Source: JAAUUE01 sp943370025 | GTDB lineage: Bacteria; Cyanobacteriota; Cyanobacteriia; Cyanobacteriales; JAAUUE01 | DNA length: 64,000 nt | NCBI GenBank assembly: GCA_943370025.1 | Contig: CALRPI020000019.1 | Location: forward strand, 12,286 to 76,285 | Reading direction: 5' to 3' | Shown: positions 7,422-16,672 of the stretch, piece after piece | Layout of the letters: the number at the start of each line of letters is the position of its first letter | Position numbering within the stretch: position 1 is the first letter of the stretch | The notes under the pieces: generated by a model | What the model was told of the DNA's origin: nothing | The model's input: the letters and a program-made list of their open reading frames with translations, nothing else | Databases searched by the model: none | Program-made: the position numbers and the translations under genes

Positions 7422-9722
7422 TCAAGAGGGAATTTGGATGATGAATTCAGCACCAGCGCCGGGTTGGGAAATACATTCTAGGGTTCCATTGTGTCGATCG
7501 CTGATAATTTGATAACTAATAGATAGCCCCATACCTGTCCCCTTGCCCACCTCTTTAGTAGTGTAAAAAGGATCAAACAGACGCTGCAATACTTGGGGCG
7601 GAATACCCACACCATTGTCTTTAATCCGAATACAGACCATTGCTTGTCGAACTTCAGTGGTAATCCAGATGCAACTTGGATCAGCCAATAGTTCTTTAGA
7701 AGAGCGCCCCTGATCTCGTTCCTCCAATGCATCGATCGCATTACTCAAAATATTCATAAATACCTGATTTAATTGCCCCGGATAGCATTCCACTAGAGGT
7801 AAATCTGCATATTTTTTGATGACTTCAATGGCAGGATAGTGCTGTTTGGCTTTGAGGCGATGTTGCAAAATCATTAGCGTACTATCAATCCCTTCATGAA
7901 TATCCACAGATTTCAAGTCTGCCTCATCCATCCGCGAGAAAGTCCGTAGAGACAAGACTATTTTCTGAATCCGTTCTGCTCCGACTCCCATGGAGGCAAT
8001 TAGTTTAGGTAGATCATCAATGATAAACTCCCAATCTATCTCCTCAGCAATGTGATGCACCTCAGCGGCTGGTTCGGGATAGTTTTTCTGATAGGCTTTT
8101 AATAATCTCAAAAGCTGATGAGTATATTCGCTGGCATAGTTGAGATTGCCATAGATAAAATTCACTGGGTTATTAATTTCGTGAGCCACTCCAGCAACTA
8201 ACTGCCCCAAGGAAGACATTTTCTCACTTTGAATTAGCTGAGACTGAGCCAGTTTCAGGTCTTGTAGAGTAGTTTCTAGATCAGCAACGGTTTCTTGAAG
8301 TTCCCTAGTGCGGACTTCTACCCGCAGTTCCAAGGCTTCATTAGCCGTTTTTAGTGCCAGCTCTGCCTGCTTGCGATCGGTAATATCCAACACAGTTCCC
8401 ACCAACCGAACTACTTCCCCATGCTCATTGGCGATCGGTCTGCCACTGCCCCGCAAATATCGCAGGTCATCTCCTCCCCGGAAATAGCGAAATTCAATTT
8501 CGTAGGGACAGTTGTGGTGCATTGCCTCATAAATTGCGGCTTTCCACGCTTCTAAATCTTCGGGGTGGATATTTTTTTGCCTTTCCTCAAGAGGAGGAAC
8601 TGGTTGACCGGGATGCATCCCAAAAATACGAAACATTTCATCAGACCAAGAAACCTCTTGGGTAAGGGCATCTAGCCGCCAACTGCCCAGATGTGCCATT
8701 TGTTGTGCCTCTTGCAAGGTGGCTTCACTGGCGGCGAGGTCTTTCATGATTTGGCGCAGGCTGGCAGTGCGCTCTTGAACTTTGATTTCTAATTGAGCGT
8801 TGGCTTGCTGGAGTTTCATTTCCGCTTGCTTGCGATCGGTAATACTCAACCCAGCTCCTCGGAAACCAATAATTTCTCCTTGGGCATCCAGGATGGGCAA
8901 CCCATTTACTTCTTCCCAAACCATTTCCCCATTGGGCAGAATATCTCGATGCTCCAAACGAAAGCTACTTTTTTGGGCGGCAGCCTGTTCCAGAATTTTC
9001 AACACAGGCGCAACATCTTCAGGGGGAATAAACTCTAGGGGAGAGCATCCCAAAAGCTCCTCAGGAGAGTAACCTTTGACTAGTTTCACCTTCTCTGTCA
9101 CAAATATATATTTGCCTTGGGCATCCAGTTCCCATATATATTCCCCGGCAGCTTCACTAATATCCCGTAAGCGTTCTTCACTTTGCAGGCGTTGCTCTAC
9201 TTCTTGCTCTAGGGCCGCAGTACGCTCCCCGACTCTTGTTTCTAGTTCATTTTTGAGGTTTTCTAAAGCAATTTCAGCATTTTTGCGATCAGTAATATCA
9301 AAAGACACCCCTGATATACCTAGTAATTCTCCCGTGGCTGTATAAACAGGATTTTTAGTCGTAGAGAACCACTGTTCCCCACCATCCACAGTGGTTACGA
9401 ATTGCTCTAGAACCAAAGATGCTGGGGCTGCAATTAAATCTAAGTCTTCTTGGCGAAACCTTTCTGCATCAATGGGTTTCCATAGCTCTAGGTCAGTCTT
9501 CCCCAAAATTTCCTGAATAGTTTTACCGGTGGCTTGACAAAACTGCCGATTTACTGCCAGATGAATGCCGTCGATATCTTTGAGCCAGACTCGATAGGGC
9601 AGGTGGTCTAGGATGATTTTGAGATGTGCCTGTAGCTGAACCTCAGTCTCTAGTTCAGCTACCCGCTGCCGGAGAGCGGCTAATTCTGTGGCTAGTTCTT
9701 GGGAAGAAGATGCTTCAGCCAT
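7422..9722 (-). CDS. PAS-domain sensor histidine kinase
   Basis: 766 residues. A short coiled coil is followed by three PAS/PAC units (about 30-150, 185-305 and 335-455), each linked by heptad-like helices. The HisKA-type box VAGVAHEINNPVNFIYGNL comes next. The ATPase domain has an N box (NILSNAIDAL), G1 (DNGVGIP), F (FDPFYTTKEVGKGTGMGL) and G2. This kinase type autophosphorylates on His and passes phosphate to a response regulator. No regulator gene is adjacent, so it is an orphan. It has no membrane segment and is likely a cytosolic sensor. An in-frame GTG start exists at 9740, but GGTTGAG sits 6 bp before the ATG at 9722, which I prefer. Confidence 0.92.
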   Translation of the reverse strand: MAEASSSQELATELAALRQRVAELETEVQLQAHLKIILDHLPYRVWLKDIDGIHLAVNRQFCQATGKTIQEILGKTDLELWKPIDAERFRQEDLDLIAAPASLVLEQFVTTVDGGEQWFSTTKNPVYTATGELLGISGVSFDITDRKNAEIALENLKNELETRVGERTAALEQEVEQRLQSEERLRDISEAAGEYIWELDAQGKYIFVTEKVKLVKGYSPEELLGCSPLEFIPPEDVAPVLKILEQAAAQKSSFRLEHRDILPNGEMVWEEVNGLPILDAQGEIIGFRGAGLSITDRKQAEMKLQQANAQLEIKVQERTASLRQIMKDLAASEATLQEAQQMAHLGSWRLDALTQEVSWSDEMFRIFGMHPGQPVPPLEERQKNIHPEDLEAWKAAIYEAMHHNCPYEIEFRYFRGGDDLRYLRGSGRPIANEHGEVVRLVGTVLDITDRKQAELALKTANEALELRVEVRTRELQETVADLETTLQDLKLAQSQLIQSEKMSSLGQLVAGVAHEINNPVNFIYGNLNYASEYTHQLLRLLKAYQKNYPEPAAEVHHIAEEIDWEFIIDDLPKLIASMGVGAERIQKIVLSLRTFSRMDEADLKSVDIHEGIDSTLMILQHRLKAKQHYPAIEVIKKYADLPLVECYPGQLNQVFMNILSNAIDALEERDQGRSSKELLADPSCIWITTEVRQAMVCIRIKDNGVGIPPQVLQRLFDPFYTTKEVGKGTGMGLSISYQIISDRHNGTLECISQPGAGAEFIIQIPS

Positions 9723-9809
9723 AATATACTCAACCCCCACGAGATTTTTCTCTGTTATTGCTTAGTTTAAGGGAAAAACTATATTTTGAGGTGGTTTTCC
9801 TATTAATTA

Positions 9810-9856
9810 AAGTGTATGACTTCTCGCCCCCAGCGGGGGCGAGAAATCATACACTT
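9810..9856. repeat. Long hairpin after the NAD(P)-binding protein gene
   Basis: AAGTGTATGA, then TTCTCGCCCC, is mirrored by GGGGCGAGAA and TCATACACTT, giving about 22 paired bases with one mismatch. It lies between two minus-strand genes, downstream of the 9869-10525 gene, and could end its transcript, though only a weak T-run follows. Confidence 0.6.
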
Positions 9857-9868
9857 TATAAACATTCT

Positions 9869-10525
9869 TTAAGGAATAAATTCTATAAATGCAGGATTGC
9901 CGTAGATCATAGTCTGGTCAAAGGCTGCCAAAATTTGCCCATCACTAGCTGGGGAACTTAAGCAACGACACACCAAAGCTGCCACATCTGCCCGATGGAT
10001 AGAACCAGCTACATGATGGTCTGTAGTCAACACCGCTGTGCCAGTTGCTGGTGCTGATTTTAAGCCGCCGGGACGAATGATAGTGTAGTTTAATCCACTC
10101 TGAATGAGGTGATTCTCTGCCTGCTCTTTCTCCAGCAAAACTGGTTTGAGGGTTTCATAAGCTGGGGGCGGAATGGCGGCGGCACTATTCCCGGTACCGA
10201 GGGAAGTAATCAGGATAAATTTCTTGATTCCCGCTGGGACAGCCGCATCAATTAAGTTTTTATTCCCCAAGTAATCTGCCCGAACTCCATCCTTGGGTAA
10301 GCCCCCGATCGTACTAATCACCACCTCGACTGGTTGGGCCTGCATCGCCTGAGAAACAGCGATCGCCTCTAGAGCATCACCAATAATTACCTTAATCCCC
10401 AATGCTTCTAGTTCTAGATTGGGCGATCGAACTAGGGCAGTAAGATTATTTTGTTGTTGATCAACTAAAATCTGGGCAATTTCTCGACCCACGCCTCGAC
10501 TGGCTCCGGCAATAAAAATGTTCAT
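9869..10525 (-). CDS. NAD(P)-binding, atypical short-chain dehydrogenase-like protein
   Basis: 218 residues. An N-terminal Rossmann motif GASRGVGREI (7-16) is followed by an acidic turn region and the strand VVISTIGG. The remainder fits NmrA-like or SDR_a5-type NAD(P)H-binding proteins: KKFILITSLGTG, NYTIIRPGGL, HRADVAALVCRCL. These proteins act as redox sensors, chaperones or oxidoreductases; the substrate cannot be told. The Tyr-x3-Lys catalytic pair of classical SDRs is not obvious. The ATG codon coincides with the outer edge of a hairpin element (10523-10599), so the element may have shaped the 5' end. Confidence 0.8.
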   Translation of the reverse strand: MNIFIAGASRGVGREIAQILVDQQQNNLTALVRSPNLELEALGIKVIIGDALEAIAVSQAMQAQPVEVVISTIGGLPKDGVRADYLGNKNLIDAAVPAGIKKFILITSLGTGNSAAAIPPPAYETLKPVLLEKEQAENHLIQSGLNYTIIRPGGLKSAPATGTAVLTTDHHVAGSIHRADVAALVCRCLSSPASDGQILAAFDQTMIYGNPAFIEFIP

Positions 10526-10599
10526 AAGCTAAAAAACATTTGATTTTTAGGCAGGTTTTGCCGCGCGGAGCGCAGCAAAACCTGCTCTTTAATTTTTAG
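10523..10599. repeat. Hairpin element, family E (copy 1)
   Basis: The outer part CATAAGCTAAAAAACATTTG is shared with the copy at 46023. The internal hairpin is GCAGGTTTTGCCGCG... and its complement CGCAGCAAAACCTGC. It fills the space between the NAD(P)-binding gene and the Uma2 gene: the start codon of the first (10523-10525) and the stop codon of the second (10589-10591) both lie inside it. Confidence 0.7.
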
Positions 10600-11245
10600 A
10601 AAAAATACTCAAAAGCCAACGATTCACTTCTCCATGATCTTCGGTGTGCGATCGCATTAATGCTTCTTCTACGGTGGCGATCGCTAGTCCGGGTAGCAAA
10701 GAAGAGGTGTTAATTACTTCCCCGCTGGTTAAATCGGTGGCAATAACTCGATTGTTGTTCACATCCACGATCCAATATTCTTTGACCCCTAGCTTACGGT
10801 AGATTTGGAGTTTCCTTGTAGAATCATCCTTTAGGGAAGAAGCAGAGATTTCTACAGCCAAGTTAGGTGTACCTAGTTCATCTACATTGAGGGAAGAATT
10901 GTTCCGAGGGAGGAGAGGTAAATTTCCCACATAAAAAGCAATATCCGGTTGACATTCACGAATACCAACTTGCCTAAGACTGGGGATATTCAGTTCTTTG
11001 ATGGGGATGAAATTTAGACTAGCAAATAAAACGATAACGGTAAAAACGATCGAGCTATCTGAACTATGGGAAATTCCAACTGGTGCCATTTCAATCCTCA
11101 TGAAGCCATCATCATAGTAAAACTTGCCATTCTCTAGGGCAGGATCGTCAGCAAAGGTGAGAAAACTTTCCCAGTCAGCTTTTACCCAAGTTTCTAGAGG
11201 CACGGTAGCTATTAATGGCGGTGAATTAATGGGGGTATTAATCAT
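10589..11245 (-). CDS. Uma2-family (DUF820) putative endonuclease
   Basis: 218 residues, typical length. It has the family order: PDIAFYVGNLP strand, then LAVEISASSLKDDSTRKLQI, then YRKLGVKEYWIVD. These correspond to the Asp, Glu and Lys region of a PD-(D/E)xK fold. Uma2 proteins are numerous in cyanobacteria and their targets are unknown. This copy appears intact and is one of four in the window, two of which are broken. Its last codons and stop lie inside a family E hairpin element. ATG start preceded by GAGG on the minus strand. Confidence 0.88.
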   Translation of the reverse strand: MINTPINSPPLIATVPLETWVKADWESFLTFADDPALENGKFYYDDGFMRIEMAPVGISHSSDSSIVFTVIVLFASLNFIPIKELNIPSLRQVGIRECQPDIAFYVGNLPLLPRNNSSLNVDELGTPNLAVEISASSLKDDSTRKLQIYRKLGVKEYWIVDVNNNRVIATDLTSGEVINTSSLLPGLAIATVEEALMRSHTEDHGEVNRWLLSIFSKN

Positions 11246-11307
11246 ATTCTTGAGGATTGATTAGTCACTTCATTCTAAGCTTAAATTTTCGTTAGTAGCC
11301 AGTAGGG

Positions 11308-11358
11308 TGGGCACTGCCCACCATCGAGATTCTGATTAGATGGGCACTGCCCACCATC
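11308..11358. repeat. Two direct repeats of TGGGCACTGCCCACCATC
   Basis: 18-bp units at 11308-11325 and 11341-11358, separated by 15 bp. Each contains the small palindrome TGGGCA-C-TGCCCA, so two mini-hairpins lie in the short gap between the Uma2 gene and the M42 peptidase gene. The words ATTCTGATTAG also recur in the spacer. Confidence 0.65.
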
Positions 11359-11378
11359 AAGGTTTTTGGTGATTCTGA

Positions 11379-12419
11379 TTAGGGAAAATCTATCTGGCAA
11401 TAGGATTCTAGGATTTTTAGGCAATTGTCGATCGCCCCCAGATGGGCAATTTCGTAGCCGTGGGTATTTTGAGTTGGGAAAGCTAAACAAGCTCCCCGCG
11501 CCACATGACCAAATTTCATGGCGATCGAAGCATCGCTACCAAACCCGGTAATCATCGCCAACTGATAGGGCAAATTCTCCACACTAGCCGCTTGTCGCAA
11601 TTCCTCATTCAAGCCCTGATCATAGATCCCATAGCCATCCTGCACCAAAATCACCGGAATTTCCCCCTCCCGAATCTGATACTCCGGGGCGAGGGGACAA
11701 ATTTCTAGGGCAATCAGAGCATTTAATTTATGGTTTTGAGTAAAATACAAAGCTCCCAAAGCACCCACTTCTTCTTTTGCTGAGGCAACTAGATAGGTAT
11801 CCACGGCTGCCTCCTTCACCCGTTCTGCCAGATTCAAGAGAATCGCCACCGATGCCTTATTATCTAGGGTGTAGCTGCCAATGTAGTCTTGGAGGCGGAT
11901 GGGTTCCTTGCGGTGCTTGCCCACCACCATGGGCGTGCCGGGACGAATTCCCGCCGCCGCCAACTGGGCTGGGGTGCATTTAGTCTCGATCCAAGCCATT
12001 TCCCAACTCACAGGGGTATTTTCCTGCTGCGCCTTCTGGGGAGAGGCGTGGGAAATATGCCGGGAGCCAAAGGAGAGGATCCCAGAAATCGTTGCTCGAT
12101 CGCCCAACAGATCCACCACACCTTCTCCGTAGATCCACGGAAAAGACCCCCCTAATTTTCTCACTTGCACCCGCCCTTGATTCCCCAAGGATTTGACCAT
12201 AGCCCCAATCTCATCCTTGTGGGCTGTGATGGCAATCCGGCGACTGGGATCCCGACCGGGAATTTTGGCAATAATATTACCCGCTTCATCCTGCCAAGCA
12301 TCAACACCAAGGTCAGCAAAGGCTTGCAACAGGAAGCGATCGATCTCTGCCTCCACCCCACTGGGGGAATGGTGCATCACCAGTTCTCGAATCATCGTAA
12401 ACAGAGCATCATAACTCAT
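11379..12419 (-). CDS. M42-family metallo-aminopeptidase-like protein
   Basis: 346 residues, normal for the glutamyl aminopeptidase/endoglucanase-like M42 family. Co-catalytic zinc ligands are visible: ITAHKDEIGAM (His), GSYTLDNKASVAIL (Asp), AKEEVGALGA (catalytic and ligand Glu), LEICP, and the C-terminal NTHGYEIAHL (His). These are cytosolic exopeptidases that trim peptides, usually as large oligomers. The LEICP segment deviates slightly from the usual Asp-containing version. ATG start, no operon partner; the upstream gap carries a repeat element. Confidence 0.88.
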   Translation of the reverse strand: MSYDALFTMIRELVMHHSPSGVEAEIDRFLLQAFADLGVDAWQDEAGNIIAKIPGRDPSRRIAITAHKDEIGAMVKSLGNQGRVQVRKLGGSFPWIYGEGVVDLLGDRATISGILSFGSRHISHASPQKAQQENTPVSWEMAWIETKCTPAQLAAAGIRPGTPMVVGKHRKEPIRLQDYIGSYTLDNKASVAILLNLAERVKEAAVDTYLVASAKEEVGALGALYFTQNHKLNALIALEICPLAPEYQIREGEIPVILVQDGYGIYDQGLNEELRQAASVENLPYQLAMITGFGSDASIAMKFGHVARGACLAFPTQNTHGYEIAHLGAIDNCLKILESYCQIDFP

Positions 12420-12473
12420 GGGTGGGTTAATATTGATTATTATTGAGACGGGACTTCTGTAAATGTCATGAAC

Positions 12474-12571
12474 AGGACTTACGCATTTGGAGGTTTTTGC
12501 AGGCTTCGACGACCCTCAGCCTGCAAAAACTTCCACAACTCTCAATAATTTGTTAGCCGTGCGTAAGTCTT
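12474..12571. repeat. Hairpin element, family C (copy 1)
   Basis: Terminal inverted ends AGGACTTACGCA and GTGCGTAAGTCTT. The internal hairpin is AGGTTTTTGCAGGCT / AGCCTGCAAAAACTT with loop TCGACGACCCTC. The ends resemble insertion-sequence termini known in cyanobacteria, but there is no transposase. The rest of the 292-bp gap shows nothing further. Confidence 0.8.
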
Positions 12572-12711
12572 AATGAATCTGGAAGAGGTGCAAGGCTTTT
12601 GACATTAAGTTGACATTGAGTTAATACTGATGCAGGCATTGCATCACAGCGGTTCAAAGACAGAATTTACTTAAGTCCCATCAGCATACATATTTTAGAC
12701 CCTAGACAAAT

Positions 12712-15153
12712 TTGCTATCTATTATTTATCATCAAATTTTTCATCAGATTTCCACCAGAGTTCTCGCCTTGAGGAATTCCCCACAGGGTAAGATTGTCTC
12801 AAAAGTAGTCCCAATGCTACCAGTGTTGGGGATTGGTCTTGTGGTTGCCAGTAGCGTTAGCTTGGCAAAGTTTGCCGGGGGTCTGGAAACGGCGGAACTG
12901 GTAGTTTATGACCGACTGCTCTCCCTGCGCCCCCCGGAACCTCCGGATCCTCGATTGTTGATTATCCAGATCACCGAAGCCGACCTGAAAGCCCAGCAAC
13001 AATGGCCGCTATCGGGGGCAACTTTCCATCAGGTTTTGACTACGATCGATCGCTACGAACCCGCCGGGATCGGTCTGGATATCTACCGCAATCTTCCTGT
13101 AGAACCCGGTCATCAGCAGCTCAGCGAGCTATTAGTAACAAACAAGTTTATTACCCCCATTTGCCTAGTTAGCAGCGATCAAAATCCGGGGGTATCGCCA
13201 CCGGCGGGGGTCAATCCTCTCCGCCTAGGCTTTGCCAATATTCCTGTAGACAACGGCGGGATTGTCCGGAGGGCTTTGATTTTCACTAATCCGCCCCCAG
13301 CATCTCCCTGTCAAACCCATTACTCCCTAGGATTTCAACTCGCGCGCCTCTACCTGCAACAACAAAAAATTGCCCCCCAGCGCACCGCCAAAGAAGAACT
13401 GCAATTCAACCAAGTTTCTTTTCCCCGTCTATCAATCGCTCCCGGCGGCTATCAGCACATGGAAACCTCTGGTTATGAGCTTTTACTCAACTATCGCTGT
13501 TCTAGTATAGCCTCCAAAAACCTGCCCATCTGTAGCCCCACAGATCAGATAATTACCCTCAGCGATGTCCTAGAAGGTAAGCTCACTCGTTCTCAAGTAG
13601 AAGGGAAAATGGTTTTAATTGGCTCCTCTGCCCCCAGTATCGATGATGCTTTTTATACTCCCTATAGTCAAGGTAATGTCACCCAGCGAATGCCGGGAGT
13701 AGTAGTCCATGCTCAAGTTGCCAGCCAGTTGGTTAGCACTGCCTTGGGGGAACGAAAATTATTGTGGTACTTGTCAGAGAGGACAGAATTATTTTTGATT
13801 TTTGCTTGGTCGATCGCTGGAGCTGTCGGTCTAGGGTTGGGACGCAATCTTAATTCCGGTACAAATTCCAGTGCAGGTTCTTCTCTTCTAACCAGTCTCG
13901 GTTCCCAGCCAAGAATTTGGTTTTGGGGAGGCGGTTCCCTGCTGTGGTTGGGGATGATGGGGGTTGGCTTCGGTCTAGGGGGATGGTTCCCTGTAGTGGC
14001 AACGGGTTTGGGCTGGTCTTTGAGTATTTTAGGAGTAACAGGATATCAGATTTATCTCCAGCGGCAACAGGCAAAAGCGATCGCGGCTACCTCAGCGACG
14101 ATCGCCCGACAATTGCAAGAACAGGAGCAGGATTTAGCCCTGTTGCGGAGTCTCCTCCAAGAGCAACCAAGAACTAATCCGCCAGCCCAGCTTCCAGCAA
14201 CAGAATGGGCCACCACCGCCCTGCCCCCAGAAGCCTTGGCTATGGCAAATATGGATGATACCACCGCCATCTCGCCCCCTCTGCCTCCACCAGCCCCAAA
14301 AACCCTTGATAAGGGGCGGTACTTATTGGGGAAAGTCCTTGGCTCTGGAGGTTTTGGCAAAACCTATCTAGCTGAAGATACCCAAAATCCTCAGCGATCG
14401 ACCTGTGTAGTCAAGCATCTCCAGCCTGCTCGGAAGGATATTCGCTTTTTGCAAGTAGCCCGACGATTATTCCGCAATGAGGGCGAGATTTTGGCACAAC
14501 TAGGCTCTCATCCCCAAGTTCCGGGACTAATTGCCTACTTTGAGGAAGAAAATGATTTTTACCTAGTAGAAGAATATATTCCCGGCAAACCCCTCAGCGA
14601 TGAGTTGATCGCTGGTCAGCAATGGCCACCCCAAGCAGTGGTGGATATCTTACAACAATCCCTGACGGTGCTCAATTTTATCCATAGTCAGGGGGTAATT
14701 CATCGAGATATCAAGCCCAGTAACCTGATGCGGACTCCCCAAGGCAAGATCGTCCTGATCGACTTTGGTGCTGTCAAACAAATTACTCCCCAAGAGCCGA
14801 GTTTACGTCTGGGGGGTGTGGCGGGACAGGTGAGTTTAGACGAAGATGCCGCCCAGAGAAACTGGACGATCGCCATCGGTACCAGAGGTTACGCACCACC
14901 GGAGCAATACGCCGGGCAGCCAAACCTGAGTAGTGATATCTACGCCCTAGGCATGATTGCTGTGGAGGCTCTGACGGGAGTGCATCCCCTGAATTTACCC
15001 ATAGATGTAGCTACAGGGGAGGCAGATTGGCATAGCTTTGTCCAGATTCCTGACAATTTGCGATCGGTAGTTGACCAAATGATCCGCTTTCACTTCCGCG
15101 ATCGCTACCAATCTGCCCATAAAATCCTTGAAGATCTCCAGCCCCTAGCCTAG
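12712..15153 (+). CDS. CHASE2-domain serine/threonine protein kinase
   Basis: 813 residues from a TTG codon. An ATG at 12814 (residue 35) is an alternative start; neither has a clear ribosome site. A membrane segment (about 35-60) precedes an extracytoplasmic CHASE2 sensor (about 65-345). Two to three membrane helices follow (about 350-450), then a coiled coil, a Pro-rich linker and a Hanks-type kinase (about 540-813). Kinase motifs: LGSGGFGKTYL, VVKHL (Lys), HRDIKPSNLM, LIDFGAVKQ and RGYAPPEQYAG. It should sense an external or periplasmic signal and phosphorylate Ser/Thr in the cytoplasm. The 3' end overlaps the convergent glycosyltransferase gene by 9 bp. Confidence 0.92.
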   Translation: MLSIIYHQIFHQISTRVLALRNSPQGKIVSKVVPMLPVLGIGLVVASSVSLAKFAGGLETAELVVYDRLLSLRPPEPPDPRLLIIQITEADLKAQQQWPLSGATFHQVLTTIDRYEPAGIGLDIYRNLPVEPGHQQLSELLVTNKFITPICLVSSDQNPGVSPPAGVNPLRLGFANIPVDNGGIVRRALIFTNPPPASPCQTHYSLGFQLARLYLQQQKIAPQRTAKEELQFNQVSFPRLSIAPGGYQHMETSGYELLLNYRCSSIASKNLPICSPTDQIITLSDVLEGKLTRSQVEGKMVLIGSSAPSIDDAFYTPYSQGNVTQRMPGVVVHAQVASQLVSTALGERKLLWYLSERTELFLIFAWSIAGAVGLGLGRNLNSGTNSSAGSSLLTSLGSQPRIWFWGGGSLLWLGMMGVGFGLGGWFPVVATGLGWSLSILGVTGYQIYLQRQQAKAIAATSATIARQLQEQEQDLALLRSLLQEQPRTNPPAQLPATEWATTALPPEALAMANMDDTTAISPPLPPPAPKTLDKGRYLLGKVLGSGGFGKTYLAEDTQNPQRSTCVVKHLQPARKDIRFLQVARRLFRNEGEILAQLGSHPQVPGLIAYFEEENDFYLVEEYIPGKPLSDELIAGQQWPPQAVVDILQQSLTVLNFIHSQGVIHRDIKPSNLMRTPQGKIVLIDFGAVKQITPQEPSLRLGGVAGQVSLDEDAAQRNWTIAIGTRGYAPPEQYAGQPNLSSDIYALGMIAVEALTGVHPLNLPIDVATGEADWHSFVQIPDNLRSVVDQMIRFHFRDRYQSAHKILEDLQPLA

Positions 15154-16284
15154 AGTCAGAGGAAATTGCTTCTCAGAAGAAGTTTTTGCTAGCATCGAAC
15201 CCTGAGCAGAATAGTTGGCAATTTCTTGGAGGATCTGAAACACAAACTTATGGGGCAATAACTCCTCAAAAGCTGCCCGAGACTTTTGACAAACTGCTAA
15301 GAAATCTTCTGGAGATAATTTACGATGAAACTCCCCGACTATTTCTCCTAAGCGATGGATTTCCTGAAAAGGAACAATCACACAGAAATCCTCCCATCGG
15401 CTATTTTTTAGAGGCGGACGTTGCAGATTGGTATCAATCAAAATTGGAATCCTTCCAGCGGACATGACTTCATACATCCCATAATTATCATTGTTATCTC
15501 CCCGCATACAAATAGTGTAGGCATTATCTTGAATATGCTGAACATATTCAACTCTGGCTATTTGTCTCTCTTCTGGGGTCATCAAGAAGAAATCAGAGGT
15601 TCTGGCAAGAATATCTGTGTGCAGATTAGGGGCAGATCTAGCTACTTTAACAACTTTAGTTCTGACGATCCGCCCCACACCTCTTCTAGCACCTAAAGTG
15701 ACGTTTTGATTCACAAAGCGACTAGAAGCTAGCCAAGATTTGACTCGGTGAGGCAGGGGAAAACTAGCTAAAGAACTGATTCTGCCGGGATATATTGTAT
15801 TGCCAACAAAACTCACCGTAGGTAGTTCTGGCTTGGGTATTTCCGATATCTTAGTCCTGAGGTCGTAGAGCCAGATAGGCATAGGAATTAGTTTCTCTCC
15901 GGGGACTTGATAAACTGATGTGGCAAAAGCTAGTTCTCCGGGTTCGGGCTTATATTCCATGCCGGGGGTAAAAGTAATCAAAGTTCTGCCTGAAGCTAAA
16001 ACTTCCTTTTTGAATTTATCTAAAGCTTTTTTTTGTGGCTTACCAAGGTAATCTCGATAATCATTAGGTGTAATTACTAAAGGACCAGCATCCTTCAAAT
16101 CTTTAAATCTATGGACTTTGACAACCTTAGGTAAAATTTCTCTGAGCAAATTCCAGTATTCTAGTTCTGGATGCGATTCCCTAAGGGTTTCATGCATGAG
16201 TAAAAAGCTAGGACGACTTTCTGGCAATACTAAATCTTCATTAACCCATAACTCTAAAGGCTGTTTAAATTCTTGATGGGGCAT
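15145..16284 (-). CDS. Exostosin-family glycosyltransferase-like protein
   Basis: 379 residues. The C-terminal part has the exostosin (GT47-like) pattern: NAYTICMRGDNNDNYGMYEVMSAG followed by RIPILIDTNLQRPP. The N-terminal 150 residues are less conserved. No signal peptide or membrane segment is visible, so it is probably cytosolic or peripheral, acting on polysaccharide or glycan synthesis. It is alone, with no other sugar genes nearby. The start is well supported by AAAGGAGAG upstream of the ATG. Confidence 0.8.
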   Translation of the reverse strand: MPHQEFKQPLELWVNEDLVLPESRPSFLLMHETLRESHPELEYWNLLREILPKVVKVHRFKDLKDAGPLVITPNDYRDYLGKPQKKALDKFKKEVLASGRTLITFTPGMEYKPEPGELAFATSVYQVPGEKLIPMPIWLYDLRTKISEIPKPELPTVSFVGNTIYPGRISSLASFPLPHRVKSWLASSRFVNQNVTLGARRGVGRIVRTKVVKVARSAPNLHTDILARTSDFFLMTPEERQIARVEYVQHIQDNAYTICMRGDNNDNYGMYEVMSAGRIPILIDTNLQRPPLKNSRWEDFCVIVPFQEIHRLGEIVGEFHRKLSPEDFLAVCQKSRAAFEELLPHKFVFQILQEIANYSAQGSMLAKTSSEKQFPLTLG

Positions 16285-16672
16285 AATAACTCTCTCCTTT
16301 ACGAGAATTTACTGATGTTTTTTAGAAGTTTTTTCTAAAAAGATTCAGAGATTAATTTTCAGATTTGCGATCAAGAGTAGCCTTAACTACAATTAACAGC
16401 ATCAGATACAGGGTCTTTGGGGATAATAGTTGTTAGATCACAAGTTCTTCGTGACTTGTCATGCCTTGGCAAATATCTTTCCTTTTCTGAGAAGAAATAT
16501 ATTTACAGACTTATTTGTGATCATCATATGCCTTAGTCTAACCAAAAACATTGATCTAGATCACATAATTCAAAAAGCCGAAATTCGCTCCCAATCAAGA
16601 GTCTCCGTATTTTTACGTACTACCAAACCCGAATCACTAATTAAATCATTCACTACCAAATATCCATTCATA
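16285..16672. other. Divergent intergenic region, 388 bp
   Basis: Separates the minus-strand exostosin gene from the plus-strand permease gene. It holds a short hairpin at 16319-16341 (TTTTTAGAA / TTCTAAAAA). The permease reading frame stays open back to 16430, but that extension lacks family similarity and is probably non-coding. Promoters for both genes should lie here; I cannot place them. Confidence 0.5.

Noticed and set aside
12165..12446. Plus-strand reading frames opposite the M42 peptidase gene
   Set aside because: Shadows of a well-conserved minus-strand gene.
16430..16672. N-terminal extension of the first ABC-2 permease
   Set aside because: It adds 81 residues absent from the sibling protein and the family; the ATG at 16673 gives a matching length.
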